Assembly: GCF_033958435.1 (NCBI RefSeq)
Contig: NC_134137.1
Location: 256,292,501-256,356,500, forward strand
Length of the DNA stretch: 64,000 bases
DNA from: Carettochelys insculpta
Taxonomy: Eukaryota; Chordata; Testudines; Carettochelyidae
Direction: 5' to 3'
The translations under genes and the position numbers were made by a program. Positions 1 through 10,879 of this stretch are shown here, one piece after another. The notes beneath the pieces are model-generated. The model worked only from the letters and a program-made list of their open reading frames with translations, ran no database searches and was not told where the DNA came from. Numbering within the stretch: position 1 is the stretch's first letter; each line of letters begins with the position of its first letter.

Positions 1-605
1 CACTACCCATTGGGCCTGACCATCAAGCCAGCTTTCTATCCATCTTATAGTCCAAGGATCGAATCCATATTTCCTTAACTTATGGACAAGAATGTTGTGG
101 GAGACTGTATAAAAAGCCTTGCTGAAGTTGAGGTATACCACATCCACTGACTTCTCCATGTCCACAGAGTTTGTTACCTCGTCATAGAAGCTAATCAGAT
201 TGGTCAGGCAGGACTTGCCCCTGGTGAATCCATGTTGGCTACTTTTGATCACTTTCCCCTCTTCCAGGTGCTCCAAAATGGATTCCTTGAGGATTCCCTC
301 CATTATTTTCCCAGGGATTGAGGTAAGGCTGGTGGGTCTATAGTTCCCTGGATTGTCCTTCTTTCCTTTTTTAAAGATGGGCCCTATGTTTGCCTTCTTC
401 CAGTCACCCGGTATCTCCCCTGGTCTCCAAGTCTTAAAGGATAATGGCCCAAGGTTCAGCAATGACCTGTGCCAATTCCCTCAGTATCCTGGGGTGCATT
501 AAATCCAGACCCATGGACTTGTGCACATCTAGTTTTTCTGGATAGCTCAGAACTTGATCATTCCTCCTGAGCTGTTTCAGACTGATCCTCTGCCTGCATG
601 AAAAC
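1..605 (-). mobile_element. CR1-type LINE fragment (ORF2 reverse transcriptase), antisense
   Basis: Read on the minus strand, the segment translates in pieces to CR1 ORF2: a MHPRILRELAQVIAEP block, then [57 protein letters not shown] and a degraded YLNFSKAF block. This is the N-terminal part of the RT domain. The element is cut by the left window edge and is not intact. Order and motifs match avian and reptilian CR1. Confidence 0.85.
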
Positions 606-639
606 CTACAGTCTGCCTGTATGTTTGAGTTCTTTCTGG

Positions 640-1735
640 AGGCCCCTATTTGTATCAGACTCTTTCTCACCTGTGCTCGGGGATTTTAAATCATATGAGG
701 AACTTCTGGGACATAGGGCTTCTACCTTGGACATTCAGTCTGAGTCATGCAGGAGACTGTGCATAAGTTGTTGCATATTCCTCAGCCACCAACTCCAGGG
801 AGGGTAGTTGTCCTGATAGACAAAGCTCTCTTGGAGCCTGTAAAGTCTACAATTTCTTTCCCATTTATAGCTAAGAATCCTGAGAAATAGTACTGTTGTC
901 CCATGCAGGGCTCTGAGGGCTTCTATTCTGTTGTGGTAAAACCAGTAAGCAACAGATTTAGATAGGGGAGATATAAATTCTCTCCCAGGAAAGAAAGAAT
1001 GCAAGAGGCTAAGGTTGTTAGGTAGAAAAATTTGCACAACTTTATCATTATTGCTGTGTATTGCAAATATTATTGCCTAAAAATAATTTCCTTAATTTGT
1101 ACACTATGTCCAAATTTACAGATAAGTTGCCAGAATACTCCATGGTAGAGTTTTATGCATTCATTTCAAAGGGCCATTTGGTGGCTAACACTTAGTTGCA
1201 GTCAGCCCTGAACATGGTGGATACTTCTTCCAGAATAATGGCATCAGCTGTGATTATAGAGGATTTACCATTCAGTGGTTGGTTGTTTTTGGAGAAAACT
1301 CGTGAGATAGTACATTTATATAAGGATTCTGACTCTGCTTTATGTTCAGTGGGAATTTATACCCCAGCCACCAGGAGGCATGATTATGGTGATTAACAGC
1401 ATCAGTATTACTCACAAATGTTTTTCTGGCAGTAGTTCTTCTATCATGACTCCTCTAGGGAAGGAGGAAACGAAAGCAGAGAGGGGTGGCCTTCTGGGTA
1501 CAATTTTAGCCAGCTAGCTAGTCCTCCTCCATCATCAAGCAAGCGGCAATTTTGACATTCAGATCCAGGAGAGCATTCCAGTTTAGTGTCTCCATATCTT
1601 TCATTCATATGTCACTTTTATGGATCTTGGAATGCAGTAACCCAGGCAAAGAGGATCATAAACACCATCAAAGTGGGTTACACCCTCCATTTCCTCTGCT
1701 TCCCTTCTCCCCATTCTAGTTATAATGGGGCATAC
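640..1735 (+). mobile_element. Decayed DIRS retrotransposon, gag to RT-start region
   Basis: Discontinuous + strand frames match the longer DIRS copy at 5424-10835. Around 790-850, PPGRVVVLIDKALLEPVKS corresponds to the proline/alanine block at 7381-7450. Around 1140-1400, YSMVEFYAFISKGHLVANT and LNMVDTSSRIMASAVIIEDLPFSG correspond to 7730-8060. Near 1660-1700, IIKVGYTLHFL resembles the sequence before the RT. There are many stops and frame changes. The recombinase relic at 4263-4697 may be the same copy's 3' end, separated by LTR-like DNA. Confidence 0.65.
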
Positions 1736-1799
1736 AAATCACTGTAATTGTGAGTTCAGCTGTAACAAGTATGTGGCAGTACATAAGATATCACAATAA

Positions 1800-3330
1800 A
1801 TATAGTAAAAATGTCAAGGGGAAAAGGTACAAAAAGGGGAAATAGATTAAATTAGTCAAAACAGAACAGAAAGCCTACTGATCTAACTGAAGAATTGTGT
1901 TAAAACTGTGTTTGGTAAATAAGAAAATGTGGATGGAAAATTAATGTACTAAAACTGGGTTGTCAGAAAATGTCTAGCTGTTGAACAAAATAACGAGGGA
2001 ATGGGCTATTCCACTCACTGCTCCCTTTTTTTGTCCAGGAGAAAATAAGATCAGACAGAGGCTACTGAAGCAAGCTTCACTATCATAGTGGCCCCCACTG
2101 TTATTCAGGCTTATCTGACCTCAAAACTGTGGTAACTGGTCTCTGTTTTCCAGATAATGCCAGGAAATATACATGGTGAGACACATCACCTTTGTCTGAT
2201 AAATGTTTGGTATACACAAGAGTGCTTCCATCCAAAAATCCTTGTTGGGTCTGAAGCACACATCAAAACCTTGCAATAATCTAGAAGCAGTTTAGATACC
2301 AATAGTTGCCCAAAATCTGAGGTGGCGTTGAGTGATTCTGCAGCAGAGTTCTGGTGATCAGACTTTCTCCTGGCCTCTGGGGAGTTAGGTGTTAGTATCC
2401 TGGCTCATGAAAACCCTCTCAAACTTCTTCCAAGTTTTTCCAAAGCGCACACACTAACTTAATTTTTTATATGTAATTCAACACACACTACTTATAATAT
2501 GAGGTTGGCAACAACAGCCAACAAACTAACAACAGCCAAGAACCTATAACTTCTGCTCATCAGGAAGGCAGCTCCTAGCAAAAAAACTTACAAATACAGG
2601 AACCCAGGCTCTAGATCCATCGTTCAAAGCCCTTCTCATGAATCTGTCCTTATAGTAACACACTACAGTTGTTTTGTGTGCCTAAGCCAGGCCACATTAT
2701 TCCTATATGGTGTCCTAGATGTCATTTTATGGGGCTCACGGGCACAAAATGGATGTGAATTATGTTAAATCCACTTCTCTCATAACACTGCCCTCCTTGA
2801 AGGTCTCATAATATGAAGACCTTCTCTTATAATGATTTTATTAATGTTATTAATGAGGCAGCTCATCATGGGTTCAAGGATTTCAACTGAGACTGATCAG
2901 TAACCTTCTTGCAGGTGCCCTTAAATTTTGTCTCTGATCTTGCCTTGTTAGTGGACAAACTCAATATAATCTCCCACTGGAAAAGGATCCTTAAAAATGT
3001 AAAATCTGCAGCCAGTTGGTTTTCTTTACTAACCAGCACATTAGAACCAGGAATAAGAATGCACAAGATATTTGTGAGTTATGTTAAATCCAGTTCTCTC
3101 ATAACACGCTCACTCTTCCCTGAGACCCCAGACTTTCAGCATTCTAATCCTGAGAGCTATCCTTATGAAACTAAGCCAGAAAGAGGAACCCGGCTAACAT
3201 TATCCCCTGTGCCAACTCTAAGACGAATCTGAAACACCTCCAGTTTTGAAATAGGATTGGATCATAACGGCAACGAAAACAGTTCTAGCCCATCTGAATT
3301 CACTTAGTGTGACATCCTGTCTCCTCAGTA
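1800..3330. repeat. Probable LTR-retroelement-derived sequence, no coding frame
   Basis: No gene is visible. The stretch has the look of retroelement leader or LTR DNA. A 34-35-bp sequence with core TATGTTAAATCCA occurs twice, at 2755-2789 and 3074-3107, as a direct repeat about 320 bp apart. Class and boundaries cannot be fixed by eye; the assignment rests mostly on general resemblance to reptilian LTR elements. Confidence 0.3.
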
Positions 3331-3332
3331 TT

Positions 3333-4258
3333 CACCAATGCCATATAATTAGGATGTTTTGTACGAAGTATGCCCTGCGAGGTATCATTCTACAAATCTT
3401 GGTCTGTTGGACATTAATATCTCATTGGATTGTATGTGCTATTGTAGTATGTGACATTTTGACGTTTGGCTATGTATGTTACTAAAACATGTTGCAAGTT
3501 TGAAAACACCCACCAACAGCCTTCCAGGTACAATAGTAAAAAGGCCAAACAATATTAATGGCTTACTGAGAAAAGGCACACAAGCACAAGAATTGCCAAA
3601 GGAGATCTCTAGTTTCCTGCAGCCCTAGGATTCTATGATTCTAAATGTGTACAATAGAAAGCTCTCAAAGAGAGATCTATACAGTGGGAACTGTTTGACC
3701 CAGGTCACAGCAAAAGAGCTTTCCAGTAAGTGTGAAGATGATATAAAAAGGGGGAAATGACACCATGAGGGTATCTCACTTTCCTTACAACAATACATCT
3801 GGAAACACCTGAGGAAAAAAGACTAACAGGGGTACAGTGATGGTCTCAGGCTAAAGGGATTTCCACCCTGTGTATGGAAACCTGGGAAACAGAAGCTGCA
3901 AAGCCAAGGCAGTTTGGGCATTAAGAATCTGCCAGCCTGTTTATTACTCAGTGTGAGACTCTATTATTTCATATCCTACCTATCTAGTATGTTAAGCTCA
4001 GTCTGTGGTTTGCTGTCATATAGAATCACTTAAAATCTATATTTCTGTAGCTAATAAACTTATTTTATGTTTTACTCTAAAACAGTGAGCTTTGGCTGGT
4101 GTGCTAGAGGAAAATCTCTGTTTGGTTACCCCCCAGTGTACATTGTTCTCTTCACATTGAGGGAGAAGAGGAAAGGGTATTAAATCCATACACTGACCAT
4201 ATTTAACCAGGGCCAGATGGTACTGCTCTGGATTCCCAGTCTGGGAAGTTGGTAGACA
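3333..4258 (+). repeat. Solo LTR-like repeat
   Basis: The segment lies between two DIRS fragments and has no open frame. It contains an AATAAA polyadenylation-type signal at 4053-4058, followed by a T-rich run and a GGGGGTAACC-like block (reverse complement of 4127-4136), the arrangement of an LTR R/U5 region. Exact ends and target duplication were not found. It could alternatively be the 3' tail of another repeat class. Confidence 0.38.
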
Positions 4259-4262
4259 GCCT

Positions 4263-4697
4263 GTGTGTAACTCATTCAATGCTGATGAACAGTTTAATTA
4301 TTCCTTGGATGTGAGACAATACTTGACGTTTTACTTGGAAAGCGCTAAGCCATTTTGTTCATCACATCTTCTTGTTTCCTTTGTGGATCACATAAAAGGT
4401 CAAGCAGTCTCTGTGCAGATGATTTCTAAGTGGATAGCATTGAGCACCATGAATGAGATGGCTCAGATTTTGCCTCAGTAGAACTTGAGAGCCCTCCCAT
4501 TGAGGTTCCAAGTGACTCTGATCACATTTTTCAGCGACATTTCAGTATTGGACATTTGCAGGGCTGCTACTTGGTCTCCCATGCATCCTTTTAACCAGCG
4601 TTATAATGTTACAACTGTGTCCAGGTCACACACACATTTTGAGAAGGCAGTCTCGCAGTCACTCTTCTATCAGGCTCTAAGCCCCACCACTTTCTAA
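4263..4697 (+). mobile_element. DIRS tyrosine-recombinase relic (C-terminal half)
   Basis: Two + frames (4263-4481 and 4485-4697) align with 10026-10400 of the long DIRS copy. LDVRQYLTFYLESAKPF corresponds to LDVRRALAFYMYRTRPF. SVLDICRAATWSPMHPFNQRYNV corresponds to the VPIQDICG...WSSIHTFTAHYAL block, which carries the recombinase tyrosine; the Tyr is retained here as RYN. The HxxR block expected between the two is lost. Non-functional. Confidence 0.72.
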
Positions 4698-4743
4698 TAC
4701 TGCTTGAGAATCACCTGAGAGGAATACATGTCTGCCACCACTT

Positions 4744-5423
4744 AAAAGGATCATAGGACTGGGGAACCCATAAGGTTAGAAGGCTCTGCACAGGGCATCC
4801 AGTTTAACCCCTTTCCAAGAATAAAGATTTCTTGCACCTAAACTGTCCAAGATAGTTGGCTATCTAACCTCCCTTTGAAAATGCTCAGCAAAGGCACTTC
4901 CATGATCTTCCTAGTCAGCCAGCTTCATTATTCTTTTGCTCTTACAGCTAGGGATTTTTTCCTAAATTCCCAGCCATTCACCCCAAATGGGCCCTCACTT
5001 GTAAAGCTGACAGATCCTAGTCAATGGCAGGTAGGATTGAACATTGAACTTTAGGGGCTAAATTTAGAGCTAAATGCCAATTGCCCTTTAGCTTAGGCTG
5101 TAGTGCAGAGGTCACACTCCCTTCTCAGTGGTGGTGGTGCCTTTGGTGTACGAGATTGAATTAAAATCTGCTATGCTGTAGTTTGAACCCACTGCCTCTT
5201 GTCCTGCCCTGTGTGGCAAGAGCAAACAATTTTCTCCCTCTTATGGTATTCTTCAAATATTTGAAGACCACTAGCTCGCATGTCTCTTTTCCAGACTAAA
5301 CGTATCCAGCTCCCTCAGCCTTTGCACATATAGCTTACATTCCATTCTTTGATCATTTTTGTCACTCACAGGGATATCTGCCTCATCACTATAAGGCCTT
5401 TCACAAGTTTCTGAAGTAGCTAT
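4744..5423 (-). mobile_element. CR1-type LINE 3' portion, antisense, interrupted by the DIRS element
   Basis: Begins AGGATCATAGGACTGG, the reverse complement of a CR1 3' terminus (ATTCTATGAT-type). Toward 5150-5400 the minus strand resembles the ORF2 C-terminus: an RLRELDTFSLEKR-like block, then VFKYLKNTIRG. The homology stops where the DIRS terminal repeat begins. Highly diverged. Confidence 0.55.
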
Positions 5424-5770
5424 TACTTCTTCTTCAAGTGTTTGCTCATGTCCATTCCAGATTGCATATGTGCGGGTGCATGCCCAGTCACCAGATCCTT
5501 TTTTGCCCTAGCCAGCAGCCACAGGGTCGGTGAGGCATCCCCTGGAGTGGTGCTGATATGGCAACCGATATATGCACCACCCAACTCCCCCACATCCCTC
5601 CTGCTCAGTTCCTTCTCCTGTCGCTGTCGGTCATTGAAGCTCTTGCTTTCTTTAGCTAGTAGCCTATTTTGTTGTAAATAGTTCTGGAAGAAGTGTAAAT
5701 AGTTTTAGTGCTTAATAGTTAGTCTCAGTGTTTTAACTAATAGCTGAGATGGGGCTTTCCGTCCCCCTTA

Positions 5771-6088
5771 ATGCCTTGGCTCTGGGGAATGCCTGGTTCC
5801 CTAGGCTTTAAGACTTGTTCAAACTGCAGCAAATGTAAGTTCAAAAGTGACCCCCATTCAGCCTCTTTGATTTACTTGGGGGAAGGACACTTGTGTGATC
5901 ACTTTCCAATTTGTAAGGCTTTTAAGACTAGAACTTTGAAAGATAGGGCCCGGCCCCTTCAAGTCGTCTTAATGGAGGCAGTTCTTAAGCCTCAAGAGTC
6001 TCCAGCAGGAACGGAGAGTGGAGCCTCTCAGGTGCAAAGTGCACCGGCACTGCCAACCACGGTGCCACCTAAGGACTCCCAGCACTGA
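5771..6088 (+). pseudogene. DIRS gag N-terminal part with Cys/His cluster
   Basis: The 105-residue frame contains FKTCSNCSKCKFKSDPHSAS, then GEGHLCDHFPICKAFKTRT, a Cys-Cys-His-Cys-Cys arrangement followed by a basic segment. The relic at 41472 has the same layout ([19 protein letters not shown], then CRSFKLRT). It probably binds nucleic acid as part of the DIRS gag-like protein. The frame is lost after 6088 and gag continues in other frames. Confidence 0.6.
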
Positions 6089-7380
6089 GAGCAGCTACAG
6101 GCACCATCACCTTCTCGGTGCCATAGGAGTCAATCTCTGGTGCCGATGAAGAGGAGGAGGCATGAGAGGCATCGCTCACCAGAGTCAAAGTGAAGTGGCT
6201 GCAAGTCCAAGGCTCCAGCTCTGCAGTGCCGAAGGGCAGGAGGCATATCCTTTGAAGCTGGTGCAGAGTGGGACCCCACAGGTGCTGGACTTACCCTCAA
6301 CACCAGAGGCGTTTCAAGCAGCACAAGGAATTCCGCAGATGATGGTGCTGGCTCCCCCTCCATCTATGGAGGACAGGCACTGTAGCACTAAAATGGAGCA
6401 ATCTGGGCTCATGGATGTGATAGTGGCACCAACGCCTGCACTCACATCGATTTTGATGCCAGCACCGACACCATAGTCAGTACTGACCACTCCAGTGCCA
6501 ACCCAGCAGACCATGGGTCAGTTTCAGGTGCCCTATACTCCAGTACCAGCACCATCCTCAGCTTACATGATTTCGGCACTGACTCCAATGGCCCCGCCGT
6601 GGTCATCTGCTTCTGAATTGGCATTGGAGTCAGACTCCTTTTACTTAAGCTCCAAACAGAGCGGGAGCTTGAGAAGGTCACACCATAGTTGTCACAGTCA
6701 CCGTAGTCGTTGCACGGACGATACGTGTTGGCTGCTGGCTTCACAGCAGTGGCCCTTCTGGACTCCGTGGGAATTTCATCAGGCACAGGGCCAGGCTGTT
6801 GGAGTGTCTTTAAGGGTGCCAGAGGCCCCACTGATCACATGCTCGGCACCATTAGCATCACTGGGCGACCCATCACCAGAACAAAGACAGGAAGCGTTGG
6901 TCATTGTGGAGCTGCCTGCTTCTACTTTGTCAGCGTCGACCTTGGCACCATCGTCGGCGCAGTCCCGGTGGGACTGGACCCCTTTGGTGCTGGTGCCTTC
7001 TGTAATTGTACTCCAGTGCTGATGGGGCAGGCACCAGCCCAGGCACTGCCACAGACTCAAATGCAGGGAGTGGTAAGAGCACCGTTTCTGCCTCCTGTGG
7101 TGGGGTGTTCTGGCCAGCCAGTGCCTATGCCAGCTTTGCCTATGGTGTCTCCCGTTTTGTCCATAATTTACATGGGAGGCCAAGTGCCTGAACAGGTCAC
7201 TAGTGCCCTTCCTTTCCAAATGGACGTGCAAGGGATATCATCTTCTCCCTCCCCAGATGAGGCAGTGGCATGCTCATTGGCCTCACTTTATTGGAGAATG
7301 GCAGGGCTTTGCAACAGCTCCTTAGGAGAGTGGCCCAAAACCTGGGGGTGCAAGAGGAGTAGGACCTCGTCACAGACATT

Positions 7381-8214
7381 TTGTCCTCCTCAGACCCCAC
7401 CAGGATGGCTCTGCCCATAAACAAAGCAATTGCCACTATGGCTAAAATGGTTTGGCAGACCCCTGCTTCTGCCCTTCCTACGGCCCGTAGGAATGAGAGA
7501 CGGTACTTTGTCCCATCCCAGGGCAATGAACATTTGTTCATGCACCCCCCACCTGACTCTCTGGTAGTGGACACTGCTAACCATACTGAGAGCCAAGGGT
7601 TCCAGGGCCCCTCTGTGAAAAATAGAGAAGCTAAACACTTGGACCTGTATGGGAAGAAGGACTATTCAACAGGAGGGTTGCAATTAAGAATTGCTAACCA
7701 GCAGGCTCTGGTTAGCAGGTATGCTTATAATACAGAGAGCTCCCTGTCTAGGTTCTCTGAGATGGTGCCACCTGAAGCCAAGAAGGACTTCACAGCCATG
7801 GTGGAGAACAAATTGATTTCAAGGGCAGCCCTGCAGGCAGCATTGGATGCTGCCACGAGGGTTATGGCCTCTGGAGTGGCGATGCACAGGGGAACTTGGT
7901 TGTAGGTTTCTGGCCTGCCTTGTGATGTCCAGCAGATGATCCAGGACCTTCCTTTTGATGGCTCTGCCCTATTTTCAGATAAGACAGATAAAAGACTACA
8001 TAGTCTGAAAGATGCTAAGGCCACCCTACACTCCTTGGGCCTGCACACACCTGCAAACCAATGCAGGCATTTTAACTCCTGTCTTCAGCAAAGACAGTTT
8101 CCACAGCCACAAAGGGATGGCAGTAGAAGGCAGAAAAGGAAGGGTAGGCACCATTCAGGCCAACAATCTCAAGGCCACCAAACCAGCCCACAGAAACCCA
8201 AGCCTCAGTTGTGA
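7381..8214 (+). pseudogene. DIRS gag C-terminal part (two frames)
   Basis: Frames 7381-7905 and 7936-8214 read DPTRMALPINKAIATMAKMV, WQTPASALPTARRNERRYF, LISRAALQAALDAATRVMAS, then IQDLPFDGSALFSDKTDKRL and LHSLGLHTPA. A stop (TAG) just after 7900 separates the halves. The 3' end is Gln/His/Lys-rich. The relics at 640-1735, 10880-12610 and 40890-43430 contain the same blocks, which makes this the reference copy for the window. Confidence 0.65.
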
Positions 8215-8530
8215 CGGAATGGTTGGGAGCATTGAGTCGATCTCACCTGCTCCAGAATCCCCACTTTTTTCATTTTGTCTATCCCCCTTTTACCACCCAT
8301 GGTGCAGCATCACCACAGACCGGTGAGTCCGGTGTATGGTAGAGAGGGGATATGCTATTCAGTTCTCTTCCTACCCCACTTCCCAACCCTCTTACCTGTC
8401 TCTTTTCAGGGACCCCTCTCATGAGATCCTGTTATGGCAAGAATTGTAATCCCTCCTGGGTTCTGGGGACATAGAAGAAATTCCTCCCAGGTTCAAGGTA
8501 CAGGGGTTTTGTTCACAGTATTTCCTAATT

Positions 8531-9013
8531 TTGAAACCAAAGTGGGGCTTGAGACCCATCCTGGACCTAAGAGGTCTCAATGAGTTCATGAAAAAGATAA
8601 AATTTCATATGATATCCCTGGGTCTCATACTCCCGATGCTGGAGCTGGGGAATTTGTTCGTGGCTGTTGACTTACAGGACACATATTTCCATATTTCAAT
8701 CTACCCTCCTCACAGGAGGTTTCTCAGGTTCATGGCAGACGGAAGCCATTGTGAGTTCATAGTCCTGCCTTTTGGTCTGTCTGCAGCCCCAAAGGTCTTC
8801 ACCAAATGCATGTCAGTAGTAGCAGCGCACCTACATAGGCAAGGAGTACAGCTTTTCCTGCACCTGGATGACTGGCTAGTCAAGGGTCGTTCCAGGGAGC
8901 AGGTGATCCAGCATGTACAGTTTATCCATCAAACCTTTGTAAGCCTAGGTCTCTTGATCAATGAGGCAGAGTCGGTGATGGTCCCAACTCAGCAGGTCCT
9001 TTACAAATCATGA
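8531..9013 (+). pseudogene. DIRS reverse transcriptase, C-terminally truncated
   Basis: A 160-residue open frame with RT motifs in order: WGLRPILDLRGLNEFM; LFVAVDLQDTYFHI with the first catalytic Asp (residue 47); IVLPFGLSAAPKVFTK; and LFLHLDDWLV with the paired aspartates (residues 113-114). It ends at VPTQQVLYKS, where related elements continue into the thumb and RNase H. The next bases jump to a downstream block, so RNase H is deleted. The N-terminal RT portion may begin upstream (8400-8530) in broken frames. Confidence 0.85.
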
Positions 9014-9419
9014 GTGGTGTCTCCATCTGGAGGTCATTCGTGCTATTTTCCAGAAGTTGGGGTATACCCAGGTGGATCTGTTAGCATCCCACCTCAATGA
9101 GAAGTGCGGGACGTTTTGCTCCTACTGCAATCAGAGCCCGGGGTCTTGGGCAGACGCCTTCACTTTCCCTTGGTTGGGCAGGCTGATGTGTGCATTTCCG
9201 CTGACTCTGCTAGTTCACAGGGTCCTCCTCAAGATTCAGTCAGAAGGTGCATTGATCATCTTGGTGGCACCAGCATGGGCCCATCAGCACTGGTACTCGA
9301 CCCACGAGCACCTGTCATTCTGCAAGCCAATGACATGGCCAATCTGACCAGACCTGCTGATGCAGCAAGAGGGGAGACTGCAACATCCCAATCTCCAGGC
9401 GCTCTACCTCACAGAATGG

Positions 9420-10468
9420 ATGCTCCGTGGCTGAGGTACCGGAACCTGGCCTGTTTGGATCCCATAAAAGTATTGTTAAAAAGTAGAAAACCCTCCACAA
9501 GGATGATTTATTTGGCTAAGTGGAAAAGGTTTTCGGTGTGGGTGTCTCACAAAGGGCTATCTCCCTTGCAAGTCCCCATCCCATTGATTTTAGATCACCT
9601 ATGGTGTCTGGTACAGGAGTCCTTGTCCCTCTTCTCCGTTAGGGTGCACTTAGCTGCTATCTCAGCCTTTCACCTGGGTCATGGAACATCTTCTGTGTTC
9701 TCAGACCCTGTAGTCAAAAAGTTTCTAAAAGGTTGAGAAAGACTCAAGCCCCAGGTTTGGGCACCACTGCCCCCATGGGATCTCAATTTGGTGTTAGCCA
9801 AGCTCATGGGGGACCCTTTGAACCCCTGGCTCCCTGCTATTTCTGAGTTACATAACAGTGTTTTTGGTGGCAATCACCTCAGGCAGGAGGGTATCTGAGT
9901 TGAGGGCACTTTCAGTGGGCTCCTGGTATACAGTATTTCACAAGGATAAGGTTAGGCTGAGACCTCACCCCGTGTTTTTACCTAAGGTGGTCTCCATGTT
10001 TCATGTTAACTAAAACATTTCCCTAATGGTATTTTACCCAAAGCCCTATGCCTCCCTAAGGGAACAATGTTTACATGCCTTGGACGTTAGAAGGGCACTG
10101 GCCTTCTATATGTATAGGACTAGGCCCTTTACAAGAATGCAGCAACTCTTTGTGGCAGTTGCCAATAGGATGAAGGCCTTTCCAGTCTCCTCCCAGCAGA
10201 TTTCCTCCTGGATAGTAATGTGTACCAAGGTGTGTTAAAAGCTCGCAGGGGTTTCTCTCCTCTGGTTAGGGCACACTCCAGGAGAGCGCAGGCGTCATCT
10301 GTGGTGTATTTGGTGCAGGTGCCTATCCAGGACATCTGTGGGATGGACTCCTGGTCCTCAATTCATACATTTACAGCACATTATGCTTTGATGCAGCACA
10401 CACGGGAAGAGGCTGTGGTGGGAAGGGCTGCCCTGCAGTCCGTTAGGGGCTCCAACCCCACCTCCTAG
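9420..10468 (+). pseudogene. DIRS tyrosine recombinase, frame-broken
   Basis: Pieces in three frames reconstruct the order of the family without a continuous frame: SRKPSTRMIYLAKWKRFSVW (core-binding region), FSVRVHLAAISAFHLGHG, then at about 9870-10010 TSGRRVSELRALSVGS with the first catalytic Arg, LDVRRALAFYMYRTRPF, AHSRRAQASS supplying HxxR, and FTAHYALMQH with the nucleophilic Tyr. All catalytic residues are still readable, but stops and shifts separate them. Confidence 0.75.
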
Positions 10469-10483
10469 GCATTGGCTTGTATT

Positions 10484-10835
10484 CACCCAACTTGGAATGG
10501 ACATGAGCAATGACTTGAAGAAAAGACAGTTACCTGTTCTGTAACTGGTGTTCTTTGAGATGTGTTGCTCACATCCATTCCAGAACCCTCCCACCTTTCC
10601 CACTGTCAGAGTAGCCGGCAAGAAGGAAGTGAGCAGGTGGCGGGTCGGGCAGTGCATGTATGGGCCACCATACTGGTGCCACTCCAGGGGATGCTGCACC
10701 AACCCTATGGCTGCTCGCTAGGGCAAAAAGCTTGCGGTGACTGGGAATGCACCCGCACACACCCAACTTGGAATGGACATGAGCAACACAACTCGAAAAA
10801 CACCGGTTACAGAACAGGTAACTGTCTTGTGTCAT
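10484..10835 (+). repeat. DIRS right terminus: multiple terminal-repeat copies
   Basis: GGAATGGACATGAGCAATG at 10495-10513 is the inverse of the left end. Immediately after it, 10523-10583 runs in the left-end direction. 10768-10830 is its inverse (both arms contain AGTTACCTGTTCTGTAAC or its complement). Between those arms, about 10613-10767 is an inverted copy of left-end leader sequence (up to about 5620). DIRS elements carry inverted terminal repeats and an internal complementary region, but this one is unusually long. Confidence 0.7.
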
Positions 10836-10879
10836 GCATTGTCTTAGCCATAATCTCACTGGTATGAGCACCCAGAAGT

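Larger units (their letters stand above)
5424..10835 (+). mobile_element. DIRS-type retrotransposon, nearly full-length but internally deleted
   Basis: DIRS elements use a tyrosine recombinase rather than an integrase. Order on + strand: left terminal repeat with TTGCTCATGTCCATTCC (5443-5459), gag-like region (5771-8214), RT (8531-9013), post-RNase H remnant (9014-9350), recombinase (about 9420-10460), then right terminal repeats. About 175 bp of the left end (5443-5620) recurs inverted at about 10613-10790. The RNase H domain is missing at a junction near 9010. Frameshifts and stops break gag and the recombinase. Three other DIRS relics here share its orientation. Confidence 0.85.

Noticed and set aside
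6495..7420. Several overlapping open frames of 129-236 residues on both strands
   Set aside because: They are shadow frames of the decayed DIRS gag region, Pro/Ala/Ser/Thr-rich, with no independent support.
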